Assembly (NCBI RefSeq): GCF_021502725.1
Contig: NZ_JAKFFS010000001.1
Span: 1,674,001-1,738,000 of the forward strand
Direction: 5' to 3'
DNA length: 64,000 bases
DNA from: Dyadobacter sp. CY345
GTDB taxonomy: Bacteria > Bacteroidota > Bacteroidia > Cytophagales > Spirosomataceae
A model generated the notes under the pieces. The model was given only the letters and a program-made list of their open reading frames with translations. It did no database searches and was not told the DNA's origin. A program made the translations under genes and the position numbers. How positions within the stretch are numbered: the stretch's first letter is position 1; each line of letters starts with the position of its first letter. This document shows, in pieces, positions 27,596 through 37,981 of this stretch.

Positions 27596-30031
27596 TCAGC
27601 TCTTGGTCGTTTTTTTTGCAGCGGTTTTTTTAGCGGCAGGTTTTTTTGCGGCGGGTTTCTTAGCTGCTGGCTTTTTCACTGCCGGAGCTTTTTCAGCTGC
27701 TGGCGCTTTGGGTGCTGCTTTTTTGAAACCACCTCTTCCCGTCGGTTTGTCAGGCGTATCGGCTGCTATCTGCAAAATCGCTTCGTAAGTCAAATCCGCC
27801 GGTTCTGTTCCTTTTGGGATTTTAAGATTACGTTTTTCAAAAGCAACATAAGGCCCGTAACGTCCGTTCAGAACTTTCACGTCAGGATTTTCTGTAAATT
27901 CCTTGATCGTTTTGTTGCTGTCTGAGATACGTTTTGTTTCAATAATTTCAACCAGACGATCTTCGGTAACTGCCATTGGATCATCCGTTTTTGCAAGCGA
28001 GTAATATTTGCCGCCGTGTTTTACATAAGGGCCAAATTTCCCAACGCTAACAATCATTTCAGAATCTTCAAATAAACCAACCGTACGTGGTAATTTGAAA
28101 AGTTCAAAAGCCTCATCCAACGTGATGTTTTCCATCAACTGGCCTTTTTTCAGACTTGCAAACTTTGGTTTTTCTTCATCTTCCGCATCGCCGATCTGAA
28201 CATAAGGTCCATACTTACCGATACGTACAGTGATTTTCTTACCCGTCGCAGGATCTTCGCCCAGTTCACGGGAAGTCAGGCTGCGGTCGATCGCTTCTTC
28301 TTTTGCCTCATCTACTTTTTTGTGGAATGGGGTATAGAAGTCAGTGATCATTTTTTGCCAGGCAAGTTGCCCGTCGGCTATATGGTCAAAGTCTTTTTCG
28401 ACACTTGCTGTAAAAGAATAGTCAATGATATCCTGAAAGTGATTTACCAAAAAATCATTTACAACCATCCCCGTACTTGTCGGGAAAAGTTTTGACTTTT
28501 CAGTACCGTAAACCTCTTTTAGTACCACACTTTTTATTTCATCTTTTGCGAGCGTCATTTCTCTGTAAGCACGCTCCGTCCCATCGCGGTCTTCTTTGAT
28601 AACATACTCTCTTCTTATAATTGTAGAAATTGTAGGAGCGTAAGTTGACGGTCGGCCAATGCCCATTTCCTCCAATTTTTTCACAAGGCTCGCTTCCGTA
28701 TAACGTGGTGGGTTACGGGTGAAACGTTCCGTTGCTTTCATATCAGCAAGGTTCAGAATCTGGTTAATATTCAATGGAGGAAGCATGCCTTTTTGCTCTT
28801 CATCTTCCTCGTCGCTTGATTCCAGATATACCTTTAAAAATCCCTCAAACTTGATGACCTCACCCTGAGCGACCAATTCTTCGTTTGTGGACGAAATTCC
28901 GATCGTTGCAGTTGTTCTTTCAAGCTGTGCGTCAGCCATTTGAGAAGCAATAGCACGTTTCCATATCAGCTCGTAAAGACGTTGCTCGTTTCGGTCGCTG
29001 CTTCCTTGCAATACAGAAAATTCAGTTGGACGAATCGCTTCGTGCGCTTCTTGGGCCGACTCGTTTTTGGTTTTAAAAACCCTTTTATTATAGAAATTAT
29101 CACCGTATTCACTTGTAATCTGAACACGGGCTTTTTCCATCGCCTCTTCCGACAAGTTTGTCGAATCGGTACGCATATATGATATTTTACCTGCTTCATA
29201 TAACCGCTGTGCAACGGTCATCGTCTGAAGCACGGAGAAGCTCAGTTTACGTGAAGCTTCCTGTTGTAAAGTAGAAGTTGTAAATGGGGGAGCTGGCGTT
29301 TTTTTAGCTGGTTTTACTTCAAGATTTTTAATCGAAAAAGTCGCTTTGACACATTTTTCAAGAAATGTCATTGCGTCCGTTTCCTCTGCAAAGTTCTTCG
29401 GCAATTCTGCGTTTAAAACCTTACCATTTCCAAGATCAAAGTGAGCCGTTACCTTGAAACTTCCTTTCGCTCTGAACGCGTCAATTTCTCTTTCACGCTC
29501 CACAATAATGCGTACAGCCACAGATTGAACCCTTCCTGCTGAAAGATTGGTTTTCCCGATCCGTATCTTTTTCCATAAAATCGGAGAAAGTTCATAACCT
29601 ACCAGACGATCCAGAATACGTCGTGCCTGCTGTGCGTTAACAAGATCAACATCAATAACACGCGGCGTGGCAATCGCATTTTGCAAAGCTGTTTTGGTGA
29701 TTTCACGAAAAACGATCCGCTTCGTATCGTCAGGCAAACCTAAGGCCTCTTTGAGGTGCCACGATATGGCTTCCCCTTCACGGTCGGAGTCAGTCGCGAG
29801 CCATACTTCTGCGCCCTTCGCTAATTTCTTTAACTCATTAATGACTTTCACCTTGTCACCTGAGACTTCGTAAGACGGCTGAAAACCATTGTCTACATCG
29901 ACACCCATATCATGTTCGGGAAGGTCACGTACATGCCCAAAGCTGGATTTAACGATAAAGTCTGTCCCTAAATAATTTTCTATGGTTTTGGCCTTCGCCG
30001 GTGACTCTACGATCACCAGATTTTTTGACAT
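27596..30031 (-). CDS. topA: DNA topoisomerase I (type IA)
   Basis: Relaxes negative supercoils. The 811-residue protein starts with the Toprim domain (LVIVESPAKAKTIENYLG; acidic DSDREGE at 81-87). The catalytic Tyr is Y285 in ISYMRTDSTN. The C-terminal part has repeated GKFGPYV- and GKYGPYV-type modules in place of classical zinc fingers. The last 50 residues are a Lys/Ala/Pro tail of repeated PAAKK units, a histone-like DNA-binding extension seen in several bacterial topoisomerases. The repeat region of the gene is prone to slippage. Confidence 0.97.
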   Translation of the reverse strand: MSKNLVIVESPAKAKTIENYLGTDFIVKSSFGHVRDLPEHDMGVDVDNGFQPSYEVSGDKVKVINELKKLAKGAEVWLATDSDREGEAISWHLKEALGLPDDTKRIVFREITKTALQNAIATPRVIDVDLVNAQQARRILDRLVGYELSPILWKKIRIGKTNLSAGRVQSVAVRIIVEREREIDAFRAKGSFKVTAHFDLGNGKVLNAELPKNFAEETDAMTFLEKCVKATFSIKNLEVKPAKKTPAPPFTTSTLQQEASRKLSFSVLQTMTVAQRLYEAGKISYMRTDSTNLSEEAMEKARVQITSEYGDNFYNKRVFKTKNESAQEAHEAIRPTEFSVLQGSSDRNEQRLYELIWKRAIASQMADAQLERTTATIGISSTNEELVAQGEVIKFEGFLKVYLESSDEEDEEQKGMLPPLNINQILNLADMKATERFTRNPPRYTEASLVKKLEEMGIGRPSTYAPTISTIIRREYVIKEDRDGTERAYREMTLAKDEIKSVVLKEVYGTEKSKLFPTSTGMVVNDFLVNHFQDIIDYSFTASVEKDFDHIADGQLAWQKMITDFYTPFHKKVDEAKEEAIDRSLTSRELGEDPATGKKITVRIGKYGPYVQIGDAEDEEKPKFASLKKGQLMENITLDEAFELFKLPRTVGLFEDSEMIVSVGKFGPYVKHGGKYYSLAKTDDPMAVTEDRLVEIIETKRISDSNKTIKEFTENPDVKVLNGRYGPYVAFEKRNLKIPKGTEPADLTYEAILQIAADTPDKPTGRGGFKKAAPKAPAAEKAPAVKKPAAKKPAAKKPAAKKTAAKKTTKS

Positions 30032-30350
30032 AATTTTTGAATTAAGATACTAGGTGGCTCTTTGGAGCTCAAATATAGGGCAGAAAGCAGGAAAAAATCA
30101 AAGTACTTGTGAAAAGGTGTCGGAGAAACTTCTTTTTGTCAAAACCAAAAACATGATAATTTCGACATTTGGCACTGAGAATTAGCAGTAGAAAGAACAA
30201 AAATTTGCGTTTGCAGGTTGTACTTATAGCGGCTTAGTTCATAATCATTGTAAATAAAAGCAAAAAAATAACGCTGGTCGGCTACGTTATAAGGAATTTT
30301 GTACTTTTATGCGTTTTATTGTTAACAAATAATTTGATCGTTGAATCACT

Positions 30351-30401
30351 ATGGCTTTTAATTTAGAACATGATTAAGGGTTAAATTACCCACGTGCAGG
30401 A
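30351..30401 (+). pseudogene. Decayed copy of the aconitase (33312) 5' end
   Basis: Starting at ATGGCTTTT (30351), about 31 nt match the first 30 nt of the aconitase gene at 33312 at 28 positions with one inserted base, sharing ATGGCTTTT, TTAGA and ATGATTAAGGGT. A weaker match continues to TGCAGGA. The inserted base shifts the frame and gives a stop by codon 9. The preceding bases also match loosely (TAATTT...ACTATGG). It lies just upstream of acnB in a 436-bp gap that otherwise shows no gene. Confidence 0.65.
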
Positions 30402-30467
30402 GCGGAGATAAGTTACCCGCAAAGTAGTAGTAGGCAAACCTTTAACATTGACAAGATTTCCATTATT

Positions 30468-33239
30468 ATGAATATTTATAAGGATTACATTAAAGAGATT
30501 GAAGAAAGAAAAACCCAGGGGCTTAATCCAAAGCCTATTGACGGTGCTGAATTGCTGAGCGAAATTATTTGGCAGATCAAAGATTCAAATAATGAGCACC
30601 GGGCAGACTCTCTAAACTTTTTTATTTACAATACATTACCAGGTACCACAAGTGCTGCGGGTGTTAAAGCCAGATTTTTAAAAGAAATCATTCTTGGTGA
30701 ATCCGTAGTTGAAGAAATATCGCCGGCTTTCGCTTTCGAGCTTTTATCACACATGAAAGGCGGGCGTTCGATTGAGGTTTTGCTTGATATCGCGCTTGGT
30801 GATAATGTCTTCACTGCGAAAGAAGCTGCAAAAGTTCTAAAAACACAGGTTTTCCTTTACGACGCTGATGTTGATCGTCTGAAAGAAGCATATAAAAGCG
30901 GAAATGAAATTGCAAAAGAAATTCTTGAAAGTTACGCGCAGGCTGAGTTTTTCACTAAACTACCGGAAGTAGCTGAGGAAATTAAGATCGTTACATTTAT
31001 TGCCGGTGAAGGTGACATTTCTACGGATTTGCTTTCTCCGGGTAACCAGGCTCACTCACGTTCAGACCGTGAACTTCATGGTTTGTGTATGATTACACCA
31101 AAGGCGCAGCAGGAAATCAAAGCATTGCAGGAAGAACATCCTGACAAAAGCGTGATGTTGATTGCTGAGCGCGGAACCATGGGTGTTGGTTCATCAAGGA
31201 TGTCAGGAGTGAACAATGTTGCACTCTGGACTGGTAAAAAAGCAAGCCCATATATTCCATTTGTTAATATCGCTCCGATTGTTGGAGGTACAAACGGAAT
31301 TTCCCCGATTTTCCTTACAACGGTTGATGTTACCGGCGGTATAGGAATTGACCTGAAAAACTGGGTGAAAAAAGTGGATGCTAATGGTGAGGTTATCCGC
31401 AATGAAAGTGGTGATCCCGTGCTTGAAGAAGTTTACTCTGTGGCGACAGGTACTGTTCTTACAATAAACACAAGAACAAAAAAATTATACAACGGCGATC
31501 AGGAACTGATTGACATCTCTAAGGCGCTTACGCCTCAGAAGATGGAATTTATCAAAGCAGGCGGATCATACGCGATTGTTTTTGGTAAAAAAATACAAAC
31601 CATCGCATGCAGGATTCTGGGTATTGATATTCCTCTTGTATATGCTCCGTCAAAAGAGATTTCTCACGAAGGACAAGGTCTAACCGCAGTTGAAAAAATA
31701 TTCAACAAAAATGCTGTTGGCACCACGCCGGGCAAAGTTTTACACGCTGGTTCGGATGTTCGCGTTGAGGTAAATATTGTAGGTTCACAGGATACGACTG
31801 GTCTGATGACTTCTCAGGAATTGGAGTCTATGGCTGCTACTGTGATTTCACCAATTGTTGATGGTGCTTATCAGTCAGGTTGTCACACGGCTTCGGTTTG
31901 GGATAAAAAAGCGCAGGCAAATATTCCAAAACTCATGAAATTCATGAACGATTTTGGTCTTATCACAGCGCGCGACCCGAAAGGCGAATATCACGCCATG
32001 ACGGATGTGATCCACAAAGTGCTTAACGATATCGTTGTAGACGAGTGGGCGATCATTATCGGAGGTGACTCTCATACCAGGATGTCAAAAGGTGTTGCTT
32101 TTGGTGCTGACTCGGGAACTGTTGCGCTTGCACTTGCAACCGGTGAAGCATCAATGCCGATTCCTGAATCTGTGAAAGTAACTTTCAAGGGTGAAATGAA
32201 GTCTCACATGGATTTCCGTGATGTGGTTCATGCTACCCAGGCACAGATGCTTCAGAAGTTTGGCGGAGAGAACGTTTTCCAGGGAAGAATTATCGAGGTT
32301 CATTTGGGAACACTTCCTGCTGACCAGGCTTTCACGTTCACCGACTGGACAGCTGAGATGAAAGCAAAAGCTTCTATCTGTATTTCTGAGGATGATACCC
32401 TGATCGAATCATTGGAAATTGCCAAAGGCAGAATGCAGATTATGATTGACAAGGGAATGGACAATAGCAAACAGGTTCTTCAGGGATTGATCAACAAAGC
32501 GGATAAGAGAATCACAGAAATTAAATCGGGCGAAAAGCCAGCTTTAACGCCGGATGCAAATGCAAAATATTACGCCGAAGTTGTTATTGACCTGGATGTG
32601 ATCGTAGAACCTATGATCGCAGATCCTGATGTTAATAATAAGGATGTATCCAAGCGTTACACGCATGATACCATTCGTACACTTTCTTATTACGGAGAAG
32701 ATAAAAAAGTTGATCTTGGTTTCGTAGGCTCCTGCATGGTACATAAAGGAGATTTGAAAATTGTCTCCCAGATGCTTAAAAATCTGGAAGAACAACAAGG
32801 AAAAGTTGAATTCCATGCACCGCTTGTAGTAGCCGCTCCAACCTATAACATTATAGAAGAGCTGAAAAGTGAAGGTGACTGGGACGTATTGCAGAAATAT
32901 TCAGGTTTCGAATTTGACGATAATGCGCCAAAAGGCACGGCACGTACTGAATATGAAAATATGATGTATCTGGAACGCCCTGGCTGTAACCTTTGTATGG
33001 GTAATCAGGAAAAAGCTGCCAAAGGTGATACTGTTCTGGCAACTTCGACCCGTCTTTTCCAGGGAAGAGTTGTTGAAGATTCGGAACGTAAAAAAGGAGA
33101 ATCCCTGCTTGCATCCACACCGGTTGTAGTGTTGTCTGCAATTCTTGGACGTATTCCTAACATGGAAGAATATAAAGCTGCGGTGGTCGGCATTGACCTG
33201 ACCAAGTTCGCACCGCCTGTGAAGCAGTTAGCCAGATAA
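30468..33239 (+). CDS. acnB: Bifunctional aconitate hydratase 2 / 2-methylisocitrate dehydratase
   Basis: TCA-cycle aconitase of the AcnB family, 4Fe-4S dependent. The 923-residue protein has the AcnB-specific N-terminal HEAT-like domain (about residues 1-160), then the swivel domain and catalytic core. Core motifs include GGDSHTRMSKG with its active-site His, and the cluster-binding GCNLCMGNQ near residue 850 with the paired cysteines; a further Cys is in DLGFVGSCMVH. It is 72 bp upstream of a second, unrelated-subfamily aconitase, so the two are probably one transcript. A decayed copy of that second gene's start precedes it. Confidence 0.96.
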   Translation: MNIYKDYIKEIEERKTQGLNPKPIDGAELLSEIIWQIKDSNNEHRADSLNFFIYNTLPGTTSAAGVKARFLKEIILGESVVEEISPAFAFELLSHMKGGRSIEVLLDIALGDNVFTAKEAAKVLKTQVFLYDADVDRLKEAYKSGNEIAKEILESYAQAEFFTKLPEVAEEIKIVTFIAGEGDISTDLLSPGNQAHSRSDRELHGLCMITPKAQQEIKALQEEHPDKSVMLIAERGTMGVGSSRMSGVNNVALWTGKKASPYIPFVNIAPIVGGTNGISPIFLTTVDVTGGIGIDLKNWVKKVDANGEVIRNESGDPVLEEVYSVATGTVLTINTRTKKLYNGDQELIDISKALTPQKMEFIKAGGSYAIVFGKKIQTIACRILGIDIPLVYAPSKEISHEGQGLTAVEKIFNKNAVGTTPGKVLHAGSDVRVEVNIVGSQDTTGLMTSQELESMAATVISPIVDGAYQSGCHTASVWDKKAQANIPKLMKFMNDFGLITARDPKGEYHAMTDVIHKVLNDIVVDEWAIIIGGDSHTRMSKGVAFGADSGTVALALATGEASMPIPESVKVTFKGEMKSHMDFRDVVHATQAQMLQKFGGENVFQGRIIEVHLGTLPADQAFTFTDWTAEMKAKASICISEDDTLIESLEIAKGRMQIMIDKGMDNSKQVLQGLINKADKRITEIKSGEKPALTPDANAKYYAEVVIDLDVIVEPMIADPDVNNKDVSKRYTHDTIRTLSYYGEDKKVDLGFVGSCMVHKGDLKIVSQMLKNLEEQQGKVEFHAPLVVAAPTYNIIEELKSEGDWDVLQKYSGFEFDDNAPKGTARTEYENMMYLERPGCNLCMGNQEKAAKGDTVLATSTRLFQGRVVEDSERKKGESLLASTPVVVLSAILGRIPNMEEYKAAVVGIDLTKFAPPVKQLAR

Positions 33240-33311
33240 AAATCTGTTTAAGGAATTGACGGTGGTTCGGTTTTTGATAAGTGTGGATGTTTAGACATTA
33301 ATTTAATTACT

Positions 33312-35579
33312 ATGGCTTTTGACTTAGATATGATTAAGGGTGTTTACGCCCGTATGCAGGAAAGAGTTGAAGCTGCTCGTCAAATTGAAGGGCGGCCGTT
33401 GACTTTGGCAGAAAAAATATTGTATTCCCACTTATGGGAAGGTACGCCCACACAGGTGTATCGAAGAGGTAAATCTTATGTAGACTTTGCTCCTGACCGC
33501 GTTGCGATGCAGGATGCTACTGCGCAGATGGCTCTTTTACAATTTATGCAGGCCGGAAGGCCACAAGTTGCCGTGCCGTCTACTGTTCATTGCGATCACC
33601 TTATCCAGGCCGAGGTTGGCGCTGTTGCCGATTTGCAGACTGCAAAAGATAAAAATAAAGAGGTTTATGATTTCCTGGCTTCGGTATCCAATAAATATGG
33701 TATAGGATTCTGGAAGCCTGGCGCTGGAATTATCCACCAGGTTGTTTTGGAAAACTACGCGTTTCCCGGCGGGATGATGATCGGTACCGACTCCCACACA
33801 CCAAATGCTGGTGGTTTGGGTATGGTAGCGATCGGAGTTGGTGGCGCGGACGCGAGTGATGTTATGTCAGGATTGGCCTGGGAGCTTAAAATGCCCAAGT
33901 TGATTGGTGTAAAACTGACTGGAAAACTGAGTGGCTGGGCTGCTGCAAAAGATGTTATTCTCTGGGTTGCAGGTCAGCTAACTGTAAAAGGTGGTACTGG
34001 CTGCATCGTTGAATATTTTGGTGAAGGCGCTGAAAGTTTGTCTTGTACGGGAAAAGGAACCATTTGTAACATGGGTGCTGAAATCGGAGCAACAACTTCT
34101 ATTTTCGCATACGATGAGAAAATGGCTGCTTATCTTCGTTCAACCGATCGTTCGGATGTAGCAGATGCTGCAAATGCGGTTGCAGGTTATTTGCGATCGG
34201 ATGATGAAGTATATGCTGATCCTGTGTCATTTTATGATCAATTGATCGAACTTGATCTTTCAACCCTTGAACCACATGTAAACGGTCCGTTTACGCCGGA
34301 TTTGGCATGGCCACTTTCTAAATTTGCTACGGCGGTTAAAGAAAATGGCTGGCCGGAAGTGCTTTCTGTTGGTTTGATCGGTTCTTGTACTAACTCTTCT
34401 TATGAAGATATCAGCCGCGCAGCTTCTGTTGCGCAGCAGGCTGTTGATAAAAGATTAGTTGTTACGTCTGAATATACAATTACACCGGGTTCCGAGCAGG
34501 TGCGTTATACAGTGGACCGCGATGGTTTTCTTGATACTTTCGCGCAGATTGGTGGTGTGGTTCTGGCAAATGCTTGCGGACCTTGTATTGGTCAATGGGC
34601 GCGTCATGGTGCTGAAAAAGGGGAGAAAAACTCTATCATCACTTCCTTCAACCGTAACTTCTCAAAACGTGCTGATGGTAACCCAAATACGCACTCGTTC
34701 GTAGCATCACCTGAAATTGTAACGGCTCTGGCAATCGCTGGTCGTTTGACTTTTAACCCTTTGACAGATACGCTCGTTAATTCGGAAGGTCTTACCGTAA
34801 TGCTTGACGAACCATCAGGACTTGAACTTCCTGCCAAAGGTTTTGCTGTTGAAGATGCAGGATATCAGGCACCTGCCGAAGACGGAACGACCGTTCAGGT
34901 TATTGTGAGCCCAACTTCGGATCGTTTGCAACTGCTTGAACCTTTCAAAGCCTGGGAAGGTACTGATCTTAACGGTTTAAAACTTCTGATCAAGGCAAAA
35001 GGAAAATGTACGACTGACCATATTTCTATGGCTGGCCCATGGTTGAAATACCGCGGTCACCTTGACAACATTTCCAATAACATGTTGATCGGTGCAGTTA
35101 ACTATTATAATGAAAAGACAAACACTGTTAAAAATCAGTTGACTGGTGTTTACGGTGAAGTTCCTGCGGTTCAGCGTGATTATAAAGCGAACGGTATCGG
35201 AACAATTGTGGTAGGTGACGAAAACTACGGAGAAGGTTCTTCAAGGGAACACGCCGCTATGGAACCTCGTTTCTTGGGTGCCCGTGCAATTCTTGTAAAA
35301 TCGTTCGCCCGTATCCACGAAACAAACCTTAAAAAACAAGGTATGTTGGCTTTGACATTCGCTGACACGGCTGACTATGATAAAATTCAGGAAGACGATA
35401 CTATTGATATCAAAGGATTGCAAACATTTGCACCCGGCGTTCAATTGACCATTGTGCTTCATCATTCAGATGGAACAACTGAGGAATTCCCGGTAAACCA
35501 TACTTATAACGAACAACAAATCGAATGGTTTAAAGAAGGTTCTGCTTTGAACATTATTCGTAAATCGGTCGCTGCATAA
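33312..35579 (+). CDS. Aconitate hydratase, mitochondrial type
   Basis: The 755-residue protein belongs to the mitochondrial-type aconitase family, different from AcnB in domain order. The catalytic core has [13 protein letters not shown] near residue 158, [13 protein letters not shown] near 355 with one cluster Cys, and [15 protein letters not shown] near 420 with the other two. The C-terminal swivel domain carries [17 protein letters not shown]. It isomerises citrate via cis-aconitate. Presence of both aconitase types in tandem suggests either stress-specialised isozymes or a second substrate such as 2-methylisocitrate. A clear terminator follows. Confidence 0.95.
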   Translation: MAFDLDMIKGVYARMQERVEAARQIEGRPLTLAEKILYSHLWEGTPTQVYRRGKSYVDFAPDRVAMQDATAQMALLQFMQAGRPQVAVPSTVHCDHLIQAEVGAVADLQTAKDKNKEVYDFLASVSNKYGIGFWKPGAGIIHQVVLENYAFPGGMMIGTDSHTPNAGGLGMVAIGVGGADASDVMSGLAWELKMPKLIGVKLTGKLSGWAAAKDVILWVAGQLTVKGGTGCIVEYFGEGAESLSCTGKGTICNMGAEIGATTSIFAYDEKMAAYLRSTDRSDVADAANAVAGYLRSDDEVYADPVSFYDQLIELDLSTLEPHVNGPFTPDLAWPLSKFATAVKENGWPEVLSVGLIGSCTNSSYEDISRAASVAQQAVDKRLVVTSEYTITPGSEQVRYTVDRDGFLDTFAQIGGVVLANACGPCIGQWARHGAEKGEKNSIITSFNRNFSKRADGNPNTHSFVASPEIVTALAIAGRLTFNPLTDTLVNSEGLTVMLDEPSGLELPAKGFAVEDAGYQAPAEDGTTVQVIVSPTSDRLQLLEPFKAWEGTDLNGLKLLIKAKGKCTTDHISMAGPWLKYRGHLDNISNNMLIGAVNYYNEKTNTVKNQLTGVYGEVPAVQRDYKANGIGTIVVGDENYGEGSSREHAAMEPRFLGARAILVKSFARIHETNLKKQGMLALTFADTADYDKIQEDDTIDIKGLQTFAPGVQLTIVLHHSDGTTEEFPVNHTYNEQQIEWFKEGSALNIIRKSVAA

Positions 35580-35604
35580 GCCTCTTGATTATTTAAGTTA
35601 AAAC

Positions 35605-35637
35605 GAAAAAGACTCCTGCTCGAAACGGGAGTTTTTT
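35605..35637 (+). terminator. Terminator after the tandem aconitases
   Basis: ACTCC (35612-35616) pairs with GGAGT (35628-35632), lengthened by an upstream A-run opposite the T6 run that follows the stem. The stem is short but the U-run and position 30 bp after the stop support it. Confidence 0.65.
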
Positions 35638-35814
35638 CTGTTTTACCATCTTAAGTTAATCTATCTACTCTTCTTATCCGGGAATACTCATTTCTAACCA
35701 TTCATCAATAATTGCCGGATTTATTTTTCCAAATGAAAGATTATTGACTAGTTTTATAGAGTGATTGGTCAGTCAGGTTTAGATGATTGAGTTTTCCTAT
35801 TCAAATTTGCTTCA

Positions 35815-36933
35815 ATGAAAAAACGAATTATAAAAATGTTATTCATCATCATTGCGCTGATAGCAGTTGTTGCTGTCTCAATCTATATTTTTATACATCA
35901 GCCAAAATTTGGAAAAATGCCGTCGGGCGCCCGTCAGGCAAAAATTGAAAAGTCTTCAAATTTTAAAAATGGGCAATTTCAAAATCTGAGCTTCACACCA
36001 GATCTTGCCGAAGGCGTAAGTTATTTCCAGGTTTTGAAAGAATTTATTTTCAACAAGAGTAAAAGGGTAAAACCAGAATCCACGTTACCTTCTGTAAAAT
36101 CGGATTTGCTTCATTTAAATCCCGAGGAAGACATTCTGGTATGGTTCGGGCATTCTTCTTATTTCATGCAGATCGATGGGAAAACGATGCTGGTCGATCC
36201 TGTATTAAGCGGCGCTGCTTCTCCTGTGAGCTTCACAACCAATAGTTTCCCTGGAAGCGATGTCTACGTAGTTGAAGATTTTCCGGAAATTGATTTTCTC
36301 TTTATTTCTCACGACCACTGGGACCATCTTGACTTTGAAACCATCATGAAGCTGAAAACGAAAGTCAGGAAGATCATTACCGGGCTGGGTACGGGCGAGC
36401 ATTTCGAGACCTGGGGTTTTGATATGTCAAAGGTGGAAGAAAGAGATTGGTATGAGGCTGTAAATTTAGGTGATGGTTTTTCGGTTAACCTAACGCCAGG
36501 AAGACACTTTTCCGGGCGCGGTTTATCAAGAAACCGGGCGATGTGGGTTTCATTCGTACTGCAAACACCAACAAAGAAATTATTCCTTGGTGGGGATTCC
36601 GGTTATGACACGCATTTTAAAACCATAGGTGAAAAATTCGGTCCATTTGATCTGGCGTTATTGGAATGCGGGCAATACAATAAAAACTGGAAATATATTC
36701 ACATGATGCCTGAGGAAGTTGCACAGGCAGCGGAGGATTTAAAAGCAAGGAAATTAATGCCGGTACACTGGGCGAAATTCCAGCTGGCGCAGCATGATTG
36801 GGACGAGCCGATTATCAGGGTTTCGGCAGCCAGCAAATTGAAAAATATTCCGCTGGTCACGCCAATGATCGGGGAGGTAGTTAAGCTGAATGAAGATAGA
36901 ACATACCCCGCCTGGTGGGAAAAGATAAAATAA
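35815..36933 (+). CDS. MBL-fold metallohydrolase (NAPE-PLD/UlaG-like), membrane-anchored
   Basis: A 372-residue metallo-beta-lactamase-fold enzyme with one N-terminal transmembrane helix (about residues 5-27), so the domain is probably periplasmic. The zinc-binding signature HDHWDH is at residues 166-171, with downstream His in GRHFSGRG, Asp in LGGDSGYD and His in MPVHWAKF; the overall order is that of the NAPE-phospholipase D / UlaG branch. Substrate is unknown. It stands alone, with a strong terminator immediately after it. Confidence 0.85.
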   Translation: MKKRIIKMLFIIIALIAVVAVSIYIFIHQPKFGKMPSGARQAKIEKSSNFKNGQFQNLSFTPDLAEGVSYFQVLKEFIFNKSKRVKPESTLPSVKSDLLHLNPEEDILVWFGHSSYFMQIDGKTMLVDPVLSGAASPVSFTTNSFPGSDVYVVEDFPEIDFLFISHDHWDHLDFETIMKLKTKVRKIITGLGTGEHFETWGFDMSKVEERDWYEAVNLGDGFSVNLTPGRHFSGRGLSRNRAMWVSFVLQTPTKKLFLGGDSGYDTHFKTIGEKFGPFDLALLECGQYNKNWKYIHMMPEEVAQAAEDLKARKLMPVHWAKFQLAQHDWDEPIIRVSAASKLKNIPLVTPMIGEVVKLNEDRTYPAWWEKIK

Positions 36934-36940
36934 TTGATCC

Positions 36941-36978
36941 AACAAAAAAGCTGACGTGTCGACGCCAGCTTTTTTGTT
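36941..36978 (+). terminator. Bidirectional terminator after the MBL-fold gene
   Basis: A 13-bp perfect stem AACAAAAAAGCTG (36941-36953) / CAGCTTTTTTGTT (36966-36978) with a 12-nt loop. It sits between the convergent MBL gene and the minus-strand Ig-domain lipoprotein and has T-runs on both strands. Confidence 0.9.
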
Positions 36979-37054
36979 TTCTCGTACGTTTGGTCCTTTG
37001 GAGTGTATTCTGTCTTCTTTAAGATTTATCTCACTCCGCTAAAACCAGTAACGT

Positions 37055-37777
37055 TCACATTTTCTGATCAAAATAATTTGGAACTGCAGACATACGGCCA
37101 TTAACGATAGTGACTTTTCCGTAAGAGACATAAAACCCGAGCGATTCGTTGGCTGTTAACCAAACAGCTTTATTCTTTTCATCATTAATATAAATCGTCT
37201 CATTTTTATCTGTAAGCGTGGTAATGGGGTATCTTTCAGCATAAAAGGTCGTCACGTCTTTCCGGGTTTGTTCGTCATCAACAAAGTCGATAGCCATTGA
37301 AAGTATCATATTATTATCGTCAAAAATATACATGATTCGGCTGATCTTGTCGCTGATGCCAGAATAGACATAAATATTGTTTTGGTTGTAGACAAGATTT
37401 CCTAGGGCGCTTGACATGATCGTGGCCTTATCGGAAGTAAATTCTAACTGCGGTTCCTGAAAAAACGAAACGTAAGGCGTTACTGTTATTTCAGCGACTA
37501 ATTCCTGGCCGTCAGCAATTGCGGTGATCGTTGTCTTTCCAACTTTTCTCGCACTAATTTTTCCATTTGCAGATACCGATGCAACATTTGCATCGCTTGA
37601 CGTCCACTGGTAAGAACTAGCCTGCACCAGATTCTCCCCTTTGCTTATAACCAACTGATAATCATGATCGTATTTAAGCTCAATCCTGTTTTTGTCCAGA
37701 ACAGGCTGTGGGTCAATTTCTTTCTTGCAAGAATTAAGAAGCAGAAGCCCGAAGATTACGAATAGAAAATGTTTCAT
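37055..37777 (-). CDS. Ig-like (BIG_2) domain lipoprotein
   Basis: From the ATG at 37777 the protein is 240 residues, with a clean lipoprotein signal (MKHFLFVIFGLLLLNSC, lipobox LNSC). An upstream in-frame ATG at 37852 would add 25 residues and bury the signal, so it is not used. Residues about 30-110 form a bacterial Ig-like group 2 domain (YQWTSSDANVASVSANGKI, trimmed, and GKTTITAIADG). The C-terminal half is unassigned. BIG_2 domains are common in surface-exposed Bacteroidota lipoproteins. Confidence 0.8.
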   Translation of the reverse strand: MKHFLFVIFGLLLLNSCKKEIDPQPVLDKNRIELKYDHDYQLVISKGENLVQASSYQWTSSDANVASVSANGKISARKVGKTTITAIADGQELVAEITVTPYVSFFQEPQLEFTSDKATIMSSALGNLVYNQNNIYVYSGISDKISRIMYIFDDNNMILSMAIDFVDDEQTRKDVTTFYAERYPITTLTDKNETIYINDEKNKAVWLTANESLGFYVSYGKVTIVNGRMSAVPNYFDQKM

Positions 37778-37918
37778 ATCCAGAAGATTGATAGGTGAGT
37801 TATAACATGTAGTTTGCGACTGAAATGTAGTATAAATATTACAGAAAGTCAATTCGAAAACTGAATTTGTAACTTCGTGTGTATAATCTTTCTATTAATT
37901 AATTATCTTAAATTATAG

Positions 37919-37938
37919 TTTTAAATGTTTGTTTAAAT
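37919..37938. promoter_or_regulatory. Putative TetR operator, site 1 (upstream of tetR)
   Basis: TTTTAAATGTTTGTTTAAAT at 37919-37938 is an imperfect dyad of TTTAAA half-sites. The reverse complement recurs with one mismatch upstream of the efflux channel gene (38651-38670). The positions before the regulator gene and before its presumed target operon fit autoregulated TetR control. It is 43 bp before the tetR start. Confidence 0.6.
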
Positions 37939-37981
37939 TATGTATTTAAATATTTGGAAGTATGAATATTATTAAACACCT

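Noticed and set aside
27603..27788. Ala/Gly-rich ORF opposite the end of topA
   Set aside because: It is the reverse reading of the Lys/Ala/Pro repeat tail of topoisomerase I and has no independent support.
30351..30401. A small protein starting at ATG 30351
   Set aside because: The reading frame stops by codon 9 and its resemblance is to the 5' end of the downstream aconitase, so it is a scar and not a gene.
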